DNA of 55,716 nt from an uncultured Eubacteriales bacterium (GTDB lineage: Bacteria; Bacillota; Clostridia; Oscillospirales; Acutalibacteraceae): positions 1 to 55,716 of the forward strand of contig CAKSQT010000004.1 in the NCBI GenBank assembly GCA_934486755.1, read 5' to 3'. Numbering within the stretch: position 1 is the first letter of the stretch; every line of letters begins with the position of its first letter. The notes below the pieces were generated by a model that made no database searches, was not told the DNA's origin, and saw only the letters and a program-made list of their open reading frames with translations. Positions 23,774 to 33,597 of the stretch are shown here, piece by piece. The translations under genes and the position numbers were made by a program.

Positions 23774-26554
23774 TCAGTCAAAATTATTGACAATATTTTT
23801 GATAAGGGCAATTCCCGACGGATTATCGGTCAGCTTCATTGTTGAAATTACAACGTTTTTGCCTGCCCGCACAAGATAGCCCTGCAAGCGTGCGTTAAAG
23901 CTGACCTTAGCGGCGTCGCTGCGTTCCTTTATGGCGTTGGGGTCCTGAACAATTATTTCGTCGCCCTTTTCAACAGGAATTTTAGAGAGCGACTCAATGA
24001 TGTTTTGGGCACTGCCGAATTCCTCTTTTATACTTTCGGGGCGCATAATACGCGCCGCCTGAACGGTATCGTAAAAATGCAGGTCGCAGTAACCGTCGTT
24101 CGGGAAATCGCCGAGCAGTTTATCCTTTTCCACAAGGGTCACAAGGTTTCCCTTGTCCCACCCCGCGCGGAAGGAGGAAAAAAATCTGCCTGTATCGCGG
24201 TCGCCGAGGTCTGAGCATATCGGCGGCAGCAGCCAGCTTTCGGGAAGCCTGCCACTGTCAAGAATGACGACCCTGTTACCGTTCTTTATACATTCCTTTA
24301 TTACGCCGTCATATACATCGGTTACGATAGGAATTGATTTATCCCTGCCCGCAGTTTTCGCAAGCTGAGGATTTTTCCAGCTTCGGCAACCGATAACCAC
24401 CGAGTCAACCGAGGAAAGCCGCTCGGCATTGGGGAATATTTTTTTGAGCGCACGGAACAGATTTATGTCCTCTGTATGCAGGTACAGCTCGGTGTAATCA
24501 ACCGCCGTATCGAACGCCCAAAAATCCCACTCGTTTCGGGCGGTCTTATTTTCCGTCTCCAAAACCGCCGTGATAAGCAGTTTTTTATTGCCGTATTTTT
24601 CGGGAACGCTGAAATCGAACGTTAAAGCCTTTTTTGTTTCGCCCATTTCAGCCGAGGTCTTTTTGCTTTTTTTCGCTATGACCGCGCCGCCGCAGGTAAG
24701 CGTTACGGCAAGCGTTCCGCTTACATCGCGGTCGGAAAAATTCGAAATGCTGAAATCAAGGCTTTGGCGAATGTTACATTCCAGCGCTCTGTTTTGGAAC
24801 CCTCTGTTCATCAAAACCGCCACGTCGGAATTAACGCCGTTTTTGAAAATATCGGGGTCGCCGTTGTAGTTTATTCCGCAGTCGTCCGAAAGACCCGCAT
24901 TTGAGCAAGACCGCCTGAAAAACGTCCACAGCGCGTATCCGCTTACATAGGGCTGGCGGCGCGCTTCTTCAAGTATTATTTTGCTGAAAGAAACCGCGCT
25001 TTTTCTGGAATTTGATATAAGCCTTTCCTCAATACTTTCAAGACCGTTCTTTTTAAGCCAATTATGCGCCTGTGTGCCGTGGTCGGATTTTATGCCGAAA
25101 GGCACGGTGCAGTCCTGCTCCTCCTTAACGCTCGGCCAAACGCCGAACTTGCCGTATTCGTGGATAAGGGCAGGCTTGCCGTTTGTCGTTTCCTCCAACG
25201 CTTTCCACGGAATATCCGTAAGTCCGTCATAGGAAAGGCGGAAATCTTCGCTCCACAGGTGCGGAGTTTCAAGGTCGCTCGGAATTTCGGGAAGCTCGCC
25301 TTGCAGACCGAAGCAGGGAATTGCAAGCTGATTTTTGGTGTTTTCCTTTATCAGCTTATAACCGAGTTTTGCCTTGTTGCGCTCGATAACGCTTTCAACC
25401 ATAAGCTGTGAGCCCTCGTTGCCGAGACAGTATATAAATACCGACGGATGGCGGCGCGTGTCGAGAATAAACTGCTTTAACATTTCAAAGCCCTTGTCCT
25501 CGGGCGTGGTCTTATTGAAGTTTGACACCAAGCCGAACTCAACGTCAAGCATTATACCCATTTCGTCGGCTATGCTCATTTCCTCGTCGGTCGGTACGTA
25601 GGTATGACAGCGGTAAAAGTTGAAGCCGTGTTTTTTGAGCGCCTCATAGCGTTTTACAATTATATCCCTGTCGGTAAGCGGCGCTATCTGCGGCGAATAG
25701 TATTCTGAGCCTGTGCCTGCGAAAAAGGTCGGTATACCGTTTACAGTAATGCGGTTGCCCTTTGTCTTAATCTCGCGCAGACCCGTTTTATATTCTTCAA
25801 CCGAGCTGTTGCCGAACCTATCGGTCACGGTCACCCTTACATCAACAAGGTCAGGACTTCTGTATGACCAGAGCGGCAGTCCTTCTGTGCTTACGGGAAC
25901 GCAGAATTCCTCTTTTTCGCCGTTTAAAGTAATATCCGTTTCGGCAGAATTGCCGCCCATTTGCACATTGAGCTTTACGGTACTGCCCTTTTCGCCGAGC
26001 AATATTCCCTCGCAGCACGCGGCGCCGCCGCTGTATGAAATGTATGAATTTTCAACCCGAACGGAGGACTCAACATAAACGCAAGCCTCGCTGTAAATGC
26101 CCGACCAGTTCATACCGCAAAAGCGCATACCCGTGATAAGCGAAGCATACTGCTCGGTTACAGCGACGGTAACGCGGTTTAAGCCTTTATTTACAAGCCC
26201 TGTAACGTCAATATTTATACCATTAAGACCGTATATGTTTTTGGCGGCGTATTTGCCGTTCACCCATATATGACAGGACGGCGCAACACCCGAAAAGTGA
26301 AGACATATATGCTCGTTTTCGCCCAACTTCGGCAGTTCAAATTCCCTTTCGAGAAAATATGTGCCGAGATAGCCGTTGCGCATATCGTTGTGCGGAGGAA
26401 ATTCGTCCTTTAATTCGTCAAGCTGTTGTATACAGCCTGGGATTTTAAGCTCATATTCCTTTTTTATCGGCTCGCTTGCCCAATTCTGCGCAAGTCCGTT
26501 TTCCTCGCTGTCGGTGCGGAGTTTCCATATACCGTTAAGAGAGATCTTCTCCAT
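23774..26554 (-). CDS. Family-2 glycoside hydrolase (beta-galactosidase/glucuronidase-like)
   Basis: A 926-residue retaining glycosidase with no signal peptide, so it acts in the cytoplasm. N-terminal sugar-binding jelly roll (LNGIWKLRTD; FSGVAPSCHIWVNGK), Ig-like domain, then the TIM barrel (from about 265). Candidate acid/base Glu380 is in YCLGNEGS; candidate nucleophile Glu466 is in ALIHEYGKFG. A further C-terminal about 350 residues are beta-rich plus an alpha/beta portion, longer than typical GH2 enzymes. It overlaps the dehydrogenase gene by 20 bases. Exact substrate unknown; the operon suggests a xylose- or plant-derived glycoside. Confidence 0.82.
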   Translation of the reverse strand: MEKISLNGIWKLRTDSEENGLAQNWASEPIKKEYELKIPGCIQQLDELKDEFPPHNDMRNGYLGTYFLEREFELPKLGENEHICLHFSGVAPSCHIWVNGKYAAKNIYGLNGINIDVTGLVNKGLNRVTVAVTEQYASLITGMRFCGMNWSGIYSEACVYVESSVRVENSYISYSGGAACCEGILLGEKGSTVKLNVQMGGNSAETDITLNGEKEEFCVPVSTEGLPLWSYRSPDLVDVRVTVTDRFGNSSVEEYKTGLREIKTKGNRITVNGIPTFFAGTGSEYYSPQIAPLTDRDIIVKRYEALKKHGFNFYRCHTYVPTDEEMSIADEMGIMLDVEFGLVSNFNKTTPEDKGFEMLKQFILDTRRHPSVFIYCLGNEGSQLMVESVIERNKAKLGYKLIKENTKNQLAIPCFGLQGELPEIPSDLETPHLWSEDFRLSYDGLTDIPWKALEETTNGKPALIHEYGKFGVWPSVKEEQDCTVPFGIKSDHGTQAHNWLKKNGLESIEERLISNSRKSAVSFSKIILEEARRQPYVSGYALWTFFRRSCSNAGLSDDCGINYNGDPDIFKNGVNSDVAVLMNRGFQNRALECNIRQSLDFSISNFSDRDVSGTLAVTLTCGGAVIAKKSKKTSAEMGETKKALTFDFSVPEKYGNKKLLITAVLETENKTARNEWDFWAFDTAVDYTELYLHTEDINLFRALKKIFPNAERLSSVDSVVIGCRSWKNPQLAKTAGRDKSIPIVTDVYDGVIKECIKNGNRVVILDSGRLPESWLLPPICSDLGDRDTGRFFSSFRAGWDKGNLVTLVEKDKLLGDFPNDGYCDLHFYDTVQAARIMRPESIKEEFGSAQNIIESLSKIPVEKGDEIIVQDPNAIKERSDAAKVSFNARLQGYLVRAGKNVVISTMKLTDNPSGIALIKNIVNNFD

Positions 26555-27587
26555 TCTTTCCTGCCTCGCAATCTATTACAACGTGAATATGCCCCTTGGG
26601 ACTGTTGTTCCTCAGCTCAAAAGCCTCCTGTATCTTTTCAAGCGGGAATTTATCGGTTATCATTTCGGAGGTATTTACCATTCCGTCCATAACCATTTGT
26701 ATTCCCTCTTGGAAAAATCTTCTCATATCTATATCGCGGCGCGGCTCGGTGAGATAGAATTCCAACCTCTTTCTGTGCGCCTTGAAGAAATCTATCGGCT
26801 TTCGGCAAACGCCTATACAGCCGTACATAACTATTCTCGCGCACATAGCGGCGCACTCGATAGCGTCTATAACGCCGTCGCCCTCCAAAAGGCAGGGAAT
26901 TACAACGTCAAACCCGTCGGGGAAATCCTTGCCGCAGTAATCCATTGTGGCGGCGTCCTTATCGGGCAGTAAATATGTATGGGTCGCGCCGTATTTCTCG
27001 GCAAGTTCCAGCTTTTTGGGGTCGAGGTCGGTGCAGACAAGGTTTTTAGGGCTGAACTGCGACACCACTTGGGTCATTATAAGACCGCTTACGCCCTGTC
27101 CCATTATAAGCACGTTTTTGGTCTGGTCTATTTTGCCCAGCTCCGCCGCGTGGATAATGCCCGGCAATACCTCGATAGGGCTTATTTCAAGCATAGGGAA
27201 ATCGGGCGGAAGCACCTTAACGTTGAACGGCTTGCAGACTATATATTCGGCATAAGCGCCCCAGACGTAACGGCAGGTCACCTTATCGCCGACCTTTACT
27301 CCTATTACCTTGTCGCCCACCATATCAATTATTCCCGATACCTCGTGACCGAGCCTTGCGGGGATAGAAACAAATTCGGGCGAACGGGTGCCGCGATAAG
27401 CCTCCAAATCGCTGCCGCAAATTCCGACCCACTTTATTTTAACACGCACCTCGTTATCCTTCGGAACGGGTATTTTAGCGTTGCGAACGCTCATTTTAAA
27501 GGGTTCGTCAAGCACGGCGACCCTTTGGGTATCCTCGCCCTCGTAATCGACAAGCTGTAAATCAGCCATAGACATTTTTGTAGCCAT
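26535..27587 (-). CDS. Zinc-dependent polyol/alcohol dehydrogenase
   Basis: Medium-chain dehydrogenase, 350 residues, sorbitol/threonine dehydrogenase type. Catalytic zinc ligands: Cys in VGICGSDLEAYRG, His in LGHEVSG. NAD-binding Rossmann motif is VLIMGQGVSGLIMTQ. It lacks the four-cysteine structural zinc lobe, which is uncommon. The ATG at 27587 is preferred over the TTG two codons earlier because AGGAG lies 7 bases before it. Placement between xylB and the glycosidase suggests oxidation of a pentitol or sugar (for example xylitol to xylulose), an inference. Confidence 0.8.
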   Translation of the reverse strand: MATKMSMADLQLVDYEGEDTQRVAVLDEPFKMSVRNAKIPVPKDNEVRVKIKWVGICGSDLEAYRGTRSPEFVSIPARLGHEVSGIIDMVGDKVIGVKVGDKVTCRYVWGAYAEYIVCKPFNVKVLPPDFPMLEISPIEVLPGIIHAAELGKIDQTKNVLIMGQGVSGLIMTQVVSQFSPKNLVCTDLDPKKLELAEKYGATHTYLLPDKDAATMDYCGKDFPDGFDVVIPCLLEGDGVIDAIECAAMCARIVMYGCIGVCRKPIDFFKAHRKRLEFYLTEPRRDIDMRRFFQEGIQMVMDGMVNTSEMITDKFPLEKIQEAFELRNNSPKGHIHVVIDCEAGKNGEDLS

Positions 27588-27589
27588 AA

Positions 27590-29119
27590 TCAATCTCCTA
27601 TTCTTGAAAGGTCTTTAAAGCTCTGCTTTAAATTAATATATAAATCTTTATAAATTCGGTATATTTCGGCGTATTTTTTGCCGTTTTCACAGTTCGGGCG
27701 TGCCGTTTCGCCGACCTTTATTATCTTTTCGCAGGCGGTTTTAACCGACGGATATATCCCCGTTCCCACCATTGCGAGAATGGCGGCGCCGAGCGCGGGC
27801 GCTTCGGGCGAGTCGGTCTTTGACACGTTTAAGCCGTACATATCCGAAAGCATCTGCCGCCACAGTCGGCTTGTTCCGCCGCCCCCGCAGGCAAGCATTT
27901 TATTAACGCCTACACCCATTTCGCCGAAAACCGAAAGGCAGTCCCACAGCGAATATCCGACGCCCTCCATAACCGCGCGCACCATATCATAGCGGTTGTG
28001 AACGGTATTAAGTCCGAAGAAAACGCCCCTTGCGTACGGGTCGAGATGCGGGGTTCTTTCCCCCATAAGATAGGGCAGATATATAAGCCTTTTAGCGCCC
28101 ACGCCCGACTGCTCCGCCTTTTCGTCAAGAAAAGCGTAGGTTTTTTTGTTTTCCGCTTTGGCAAGCCCTGCAATATCGGCGCAGAACTCGTCCTTAAACC
28201 ATTTTAACGAAAGTCCCGCCGCCTGCGTTACGCCCATAACGTGCCATTCATTCGGCACGGCACAGCAGAAGGTATGCACCCTGCCCGCTTTATCGAGCTT
28301 CATCTGCTTTGTATGAACATAAACAACGCCCGACGTGCCTATTGTTGTGAAAGCGTCGCTGTCGTTCACGGTTCCCGTGCCTACCGCCGCGGCGGCATTG
28401 TCGCCCGCGCCGCCCACAACGGCGGTTCCTGCGGCAAGCCCTGTAAGACGGGCGGCGGATTCGGTTACATATCCCGTAATTTCCTGCGATTCGTAAACCT
28501 TGCCGAGCAGCGCTTTGTCTATTTTCAGCTTTTCAAGCACCTCGTCCGACCAACAGCGGTTTGCAATATCCAAAAGCTGCATACCAGACGCGTCCGACAC
28601 GTCGGTTGCGTATTCGCCCGTAAGCTTGAACCTGACGTAATCCTTAGGCAGAAGTATATGAGCGCAGTTTTTGTATATTTCAGGCTCGTTTTTGCGCACC
28701 CAAAGAATTTTTGAGGCGGTAAAGCCTGTAAGCGCGGGGTTAGCGGTAATTTCTATAAGACGTTCCCTGCCCACCGCGTTTTCAATATCCTCGCACTCGG
28801 CGGCGGTGCGCTGGTCGCACCATATTATAGATTTTCTTAAAACCCTGTTTTCTTTATCAAGCATTACAAGTCCGTGCATCTGCCCCGAAATGCCTATGCC
28901 CTTAATATCGGCAGGGTCGGCGCCGCTTTTTTCTATGACCGCCTTTACGGTCTTAACGGCGGCGTTCCACCAATCGTCAGGGTCCTGCTCCGCCCAGCCG
29001 TTTTGCGGACGGTAAAGCGGATATTCGCAAAGACTGTCGGCAATTATATTGCCGTTTTCATCAAACATAACGGTCTTTGTGCCAGACGTGCCGAGGTCTA
29101 TACCTATTATGTATCTCAT
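27590..29119 (-). CDS. xylB: Xylulokinase
   Basis: FGGY-family kinase that phosphorylates D-xylulose to the pentose-phosphate intermediate. At 509 residues, with the phosphate-1 motif IGIDLGTSGTKTVMFD (4-19), the substrate loop GISGQMHGLVMLD, and ATP-domain GVTQAAGLSLKWF and ACGGGGTSRLWRQMLSD. It lies 4 bases after xylA, in one operon. Confidence 0.95.
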   Translation of the reverse strand: MRYIIGIDLGTSGTKTVMFDENGNIIADSLCEYPLYRPQNGWAEQDPDDWWNAAVKTVKAVIEKSGADPADIKGIGISGQMHGLVMLDKENRVLRKSIIWCDQRTAAECEDIENAVGRERLIEITANPALTGFTASKILWVRKNEPEIYKNCAHILLPKDYVRFKLTGEYATDVSDASGMQLLDIANRCWSDEVLEKLKIDKALLGKVYESQEITGYVTESAARLTGLAAGTAVVGGAGDNAAAAVGTGTVNDSDAFTTIGTSGVVYVHTKQMKLDKAGRVHTFCCAVPNEWHVMGVTQAAGLSLKWFKDEFCADIAGLAKAENKKTYAFLDEKAEQSGVGAKRLIYLPYLMGERTPHLDPYARGVFFGLNTVHNRYDMVRAVMEGVGYSLWDCLSVFGEMGVGVNKMLACGGGGTSRLWRQMLSDMYGLNVSKTDSPEAPALGAAILAMVGTGIYPSVKTACEKIIKVGETARPNCENGKKYAEIYRIYKDLYINLKQSFKDLSRIGD

Positions 29120-29123
29120 TGCT

Positions 29124-30440
29124 TTATCCCCTGAACATTACGGAATTTACAACCGATTCCAAATACTCCTGTCTTCCGCTTATGTTGGTCTTGACGTCGC
29201 CCATATCAAGAGCATATTTTTCAAGCTCTTCAATGGTTGCGGTGCCTTCGATTATCTTTTTGCCGATACCCGTGTTATACGAAGCGTATCTCTCGGCGAC
29301 AAATTCGTCTATTCTGCCGTCCTTTATAAGCCTGTCGGCAATTCTAAGTCCCAAAGCAAAGGTATCCATACCTGCTATATACGCATAGAAAATGTCCTCG
29401 TATGTATTTGAACCGCGCCTTGTTTTGGAGTCGAAGTTCAGTCCGCCGTTTGTAAATCCGCCTGCCTTTAACACCTCATACATACACATTGCGGTGTCGT
29501 AGGCGTTGGTCGGGAACTGGTCGGTATCCCAGCCGAGCTGTAAATCGCCCTGATTTGCGTCTATCGAGCCGAAAACGCCGTTGTCCCTTGCCACTCTTAA
29601 TTCGTGCTGGAACGTATGTCCCGCAAGGGTAGCGTGGTTAGCCTCAATGTTCATCTTAAAGTCGTTTAAAAGGTCATATTTGCGCAGGAACGCAAGAACC
29701 GTCGCGGTGTCGAAATCGTACTGGTGCTTGGTAGGCTCCTTCGGCTTAGGCTCAATGTAAAAATCGCCCTTAAAGCCAATTGAACGCGCATAATCCACAA
29801 CCATACGCATAAGCCTTGCCATATTGTCCTGTTCAAGCGCCATATTCGTGTTTAAAAGGGTTTCATAACCCTCTCTGCCGCCCCAAAAAACATATCCCGA
29901 ACCGTTCAGGCGGGTTGTTATTTCAACCGCCTTTTTTATCTGAGCCGCCGCGAACGCGAACACATCGGCGTTCGGAGCGGTGCCTGCGCCGTGCATATAC
30001 CTTTTGTTTCCGAAGCAGTTGGCGGTTCCCCAGAGGAGCTTTTTGCCCGTGCGTTTCATTTCGCCCTCTATCAGATCGGTTATAACGTCAAGCCTTTTAT
30101 CGGTTTCAAGCAGAGTATCCGCCTCGGGCGCTATGTCGCGGTCATGGAAACAAAAATAATCCATATCCAGCTTTTCCATAAGTTCAAAAGCGGCAAACAC
30201 CTTGTTTTTGGCAAGCGCCATAGCGTCGCTCTCGCCGTAGTTTTTTATGAGCGTGTCGGTGCCGAACATATCGGTTCCGCCGTAGCACATTGTGTGCCAA
30301 TAGGACATTGCGAATTTAAGCTGTTCGCGCATTGTCTTACCGCCGACGGTCTCCTCGGGGTTGTAATACTTGAACGAAAGCGGATTTTTTGAGTCCGCAC
30401 CCTCATATTTGATTTTTCCTATGCCTTTATAAAATTCCAT
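29124..30440 (-). CDS. xylA: Xylose isomerase
   Basis: Converts D-xylose to D-xylulose in the cytoplasm. 438 residues, class II type. Catalytic His99 and Asp102 lie in CFHDRDIAPEAD; metal ligands include Glu in FYIEPKPKEPTKHQYD, Glu/His in NIEANHATLAGHTFQHE, and aspartates in GSIDANQGDLQLGWDTD. The gene is first of the catabolic genes, right after the histidine kinase gene. Confidence 0.96.
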   Translation of the reverse strand: MEFYKGIGKIKYEGADSKNPLSFKYYNPEETVGGKTMREQLKFAMSYWHTMCYGGTDMFGTDTLIKNYGESDAMALAKNKVFAAFELMEKLDMDYFCFHDRDIAPEADTLLETDKRLDVITDLIEGEMKRTGKKLLWGTANCFGNKRYMHGAGTAPNADVFAFAAAQIKKAVEITTRLNGSGYVFWGGREGYETLLNTNMALEQDNMARLMRMVVDYARSIGFKGDFYIEPKPKEPTKHQYDFDTATVLAFLRKYDLLNDFKMNIEANHATLAGHTFQHELRVARDNGVFGSIDANQGDLQLGWDTDQFPTNAYDTAMCMYEVLKAGGFTNGGLNFDSKTRRGSNTYEDIFYAYIAGMDTFALGLRIADRLIKDGRIDEFVAERYASYNTGIGKKIIEGTATIEELEKYALDMGDVKTNISGRQEYLESVVNSVMFRG

Positions 30441-30476
30441 AATTCTGCCTCCGTAATTTATTTGAAATTTTTAATT

Positions 30477-32171
30477 TTACTGCATTGCGTCCTGTATATC
30501 GCTCTTTTTGAACTTCGAGCAGGTAAATGTGCAGACCGTGCCGTTTCCGCTTATGCTTGATATGTAGAGCTGAGAGTCCTCGCCGTAGACAAGCTGTAAC
30601 CGCTCGTTAACGTTTTTAAGCCCTATGTTATGCTCCTTATCAAAGAAATTGTTTATATTACTGCGAATATCGTGCAGCTTCTGCTGTTCTATACCCGCGC
30701 CGTCGTCCGACACTATTACCTTAATTCGGTCGTCGCCCGCAGGCTGTATGGATATGTTTATCTTTACCTTGGGGTGTGCGTCGTCAACCGCGTGAAGCGA
30801 TATATTTTCTATAAGCGGCTGTATGCTCAGTTTCAGTATGCTGTAATCAAGCATCGATTCGTCAACATTCCATTCAATATCAAAAACGTTTTTTCTTCTT
30901 ATATGAATGATATTTATATACAGCTTGGTAAACTCAATTTCTTCCCTTACGCTTCTGAATATCTCGTTAATGTCCATACTTGACCTGAAAAGCTCGGAAA
31001 GACTGCGCACCGCAACCGAAATATCGTTGTTGCGCTTGCCCGTTTCGTTAAAGGCTATCCAATTTATCGTGTCAAGCGTGTTGTATGTAAAATGCGGACA
31101 TATCTGCGCCTGCAACGCGGCTATGTGCTGTTTTGTAAGCTCGTCTACCTTTTCGTCAACTATATCGGAAAGCTCGCGGTTTGACGATTCGATACGCCTG
31201 AACTTATCGGAAACATACTGTATTTCGTTGTATGTTTCGTCCTCCATATACGCCATATCCCCGACCTTTTGAAGTATTTCCTCTATCGGACGGTAGGTCG
31301 TTCTTATAATTACATAGGCTATTATTATTGAGGATATTACCAGAAACGTTACCAGACTTAAAATCACCAAATTGTTTTGCCACGGCGTGTAGGTGCCCGT
31401 TTTGCTCACCGAAAGTATTCTTAAATCAAAATCCTCGTAATCCTTTGCGTAAACAAAATACTTCCCGTCGTTAAGACGGAGCTTTAAGGTCTCGCCCTCT
31501 TTATACCTGAAATTTTCGCCGTAGACCTTGCTTAGCTCCTCGCCCAACAGGCGGTAACGGTTTGATACGACTATTTTTCCGTCCTTGTCGATTATGTATT
31601 CGTTATTGTCGGGGTTAAGCACGGTATCCGACACATATCGGCTGTTAAGGGCAAAATAAACGTTGTTTCTGCCGTAGAGCGACTCGTCGGTTTCATAGGC
31701 AAGCACCAGATTAGTTCCAACCTCGTCCCTGCACTCGTACAGCTTTACGTCGCCTATTTTTCCGTAACACTTGCCGAGGTCGTATTTGCACTGTTCCCCG
31801 ATATTATATTTAAAGGTGCCGTCCGCCGTTTCAACCCGTATGCTCTGAACCGCCGTGCAGGTGTTGAATACCACCTCCGCCTTTTTCTTTATCAGATTGA
31901 CATTTGCGGAATAGCTTTGGGTGTCGCTCGGGTCAGAGAGTATTACCTCGTTTGAAAAGTATCGGCAGGACAGCGCGACCTGTTCAAGCGTGTTTTTAAG
32001 CGAAAGCTCCACCCTGCCCGTATTGTTGCTTTCTATAAGCCGAATTTCCTTGCGGCTTGAATAGATATTCTGCGAAACGAACAGCATAATTGCAATAGCG
32101 GCCAGTATGATAATATACACACTGACCGTAAGAAAATTTTTTCTAAAAACAAAATTCAGTCTTCTGTTCAT
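30477..32171 (-). CDS. YesM-type sensor histidine kinase
   Basis: Membrane sensor kinase, 564 residues. One helix (about 11-33), extracellular Cache-like sensor (about 35-270), second helix (about 275-300), HAMP-like linker, then the kinase domain: AQICPHFTYNTLDTINW holds the phospho-His, and VSDDGAGI and NIGLKNVNERL are ATP-binding G boxes. The start ATG at 32171 is preferred over the upstream GTG because GGAGAATAGG precedes it. Partner of the response regulator gene, which it nearly abuts. Signal is probably an extracellular oligosaccharide, but unknown. Confidence 0.88.
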   Translation of the reverse strand: MNRRLNFVFRKNFLTVSVYIIILAAIAIMLFVSQNIYSSRKEIRLIESNNTGRVELSLKNTLEQVALSCRYFSNEVILSDPSDTQSYSANVNLIKKKAEVVFNTCTAVQSIRVETADGTFKYNIGEQCKYDLGKCYGKIGDVKLYECRDEVGTNLVLAYETDESLYGRNNVYFALNSRYVSDTVLNPDNNEYIIDKDGKIVVSNRYRLLGEELSKVYGENFRYKEGETLKLRLNDGKYFVYAKDYEDFDLRILSVSKTGTYTPWQNNLVILSLVTFLVISSIIIAYVIIRTTYRPIEEILQKVGDMAYMEDETYNEIQYVSDKFRRIESSNRELSDIVDEKVDELTKQHIAALQAQICPHFTYNTLDTINWIAFNETGKRNNDISVAVRSLSELFRSSMDINEIFRSVREEIEFTKLYINIIHIRRKNVFDIEWNVDESMLDYSILKLSIQPLIENISLHAVDDAHPKVKINISIQPAGDDRIKVIVSDDGAGIEQQKLHDIRSNINNFFDKEHNIGLKNVNERLQLVYGEDSQLYISSISGNGTVCTFTCSKFKKSDIQDAMQ

Positions 32172-32175
32172 AAAC

Positions 32176-33564
32176 CTATTCTCCGAATGAATCACGGTAC
32201 TGCTTTAAGGTCATACCCGTATATGCCTTGAAAACCTTTGAAAAATAGCTGACGCTGTTATAACCTATTTTTTCGCATATCTGCTGGGTATCATAACTTC
32301 CGTCGGCTATTAGCTCCTTTGCCTTTTTAATTTTGAACCGAATAATATAGTCAGCAAACTTTTCGCCCGTTTCCTTTTTAAACATTCGGCTTAAATATGT
32401 TGTATTAAGGTTGAACGCCGAAGCCACGCTGTCAAGCGAGATGTTTTCGCTGTAATGGGCGGAGATATACGCCTTAATGGAGTATATCTTGCTGTCGGTT
32501 CCCGCAACGACATTCTTTTGTATATCGTAAAATATCCTTCTTATCTCGGTCTTATCCGAGGCGAATTTTGCGGGTATTAAAAACCTGTCGGTATCCATTT
32601 CAACGTTTTCCTTTAAGTTGTTGATAACCGCATAAAGGAAATTTCTGAACCACGTTTCGGTGGAATTATCGTACAGCTTTTCAAGCAGGTCGTCCGCAAG
32701 AACGCTGTTGCTAAGCATATAACCCGTATACAGCGATACAAGACCCCGCATATTCTCTATCGGAATCATCAGAAAATTGCGGTATTCGGTGCTTTTGCTC
32801 ATAACGCCTATGCTGTAATTTGTTTTTACAAACTTCTTTACCTCGGAAACATAGCTGTTTAAAACCGCTTCGGCGTCCTTTTCATACACTATCAAGAGAA
32901 CGCTTGCGCTCTTTTTGCCCGATTGCAGGCAAAACGCCTCGAAGCTGTTGTTGGAAATATCGCAAAAGTTTTCCCATTCGGGATTGTTTCCGAAACCGCG
33001 CATATCAAGCCGAAATTCTACTATATAGCAGGGATACCCGCCGTATTTTTTTATGTTTTCGGGATATTCGCTCATAAGCTCCTCGTAGTCAATTCTTCCC
33101 GAGGTAAACTTGAAAAGCGCGTTGCAAATATCGTTGTGTTTCTTAATAAGGTCGTCCGACGCGCGGTATGCGTCTTCAAGCAGAACCCTTGATTCCTTTG
33201 CCTGCTTTACTTCGTTTATATTGGCGATAAGCTCGTCAAAATCTATCGGTTTGGTTATAAGGGTCTTAACGTTATAGTTAAGCGCGTCCTTGGCATATTC
33301 AAAGTTGCGGTATGCCGTTATCATAATTATGGGTATATTGAGTGAATGTTCATATATATACTTTGCTACCTCTATACCGTCAACCTTTGGCATGCGTATA
33401 TCGGTTATAACAAGGTCCGCTCTCTGTTTTTTGAGGAGATCTATAACGCTTTCGCCGTTGGCAAATTCGCCGATGACCTCAACATCGGACAGTTCTTCAA
33501 GAATAAGATCTTTTATTCCTCTGCGTATAAAATCCTCGTCCTCGGCGATTATTATGCTGAACAT
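32176..33564 (-). CDS. YesN-type response regulator with AraC DNA-binding domain
   Basis: A 462-residue response regulator. The receiver domain begins with FSIIIAEDEDFIRRG; the phospho-acceptor is the Asp in DLVITDIRMPKVDG (near residue 54), with the conserved Lys in LITKPID. A long central segment (about 130-340) is of unknown fold; the C-terminal AraC pair (IRRI... from about 360) includes LDSVASAFNLNTTYLSRMFKKETGEKFADYI and ICEKIGYNSVSYFSKVFKAYTGMTLKQYR. It likely activates the operon via the direct repeats at 35494-35528. Confidence 0.9.
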   Translation of the reverse strand: MFSIIIAEDEDFIRRGIKDLILEELSDVEVIGEFANGESVIDLLKKQRADLVITDIRMPKVDGIEVAKYIYEHSLNIPIIMITAYRNFEYAKDALNYNVKTLITKPIDFDELIANINEVKQAKESRVLLEDAYRASDDLIKKHNDICNALFKFTSGRIDYEELMSEYPENIKKYGGYPCYIVEFRLDMRGFGNNPEWENFCDISNNSFEAFCLQSGKKSASVLLIVYEKDAEAVLNSYVSEVKKFVKTNYSIGVMSKSTEYRNFLMIPIENMRGLVSLYTGYMLSNSVLADDLLEKLYDNSTETWFRNFLYAVINNLKENVEMDTDRFLIPAKFASDKTEIRRIFYDIQKNVVAGTDSKIYSIKAYISAHYSENISLDSVASAFNLNTTYLSRMFKKETGEKFADYIIRFKIKKAKELIADGSYDTQQICEKIGYNSVSYFSKVFKAYTGMTLKQYRDSFGE

Positions 33565-33597
33565 TCTCTCACCCCTTTTAATAAAGACTTCTGAACC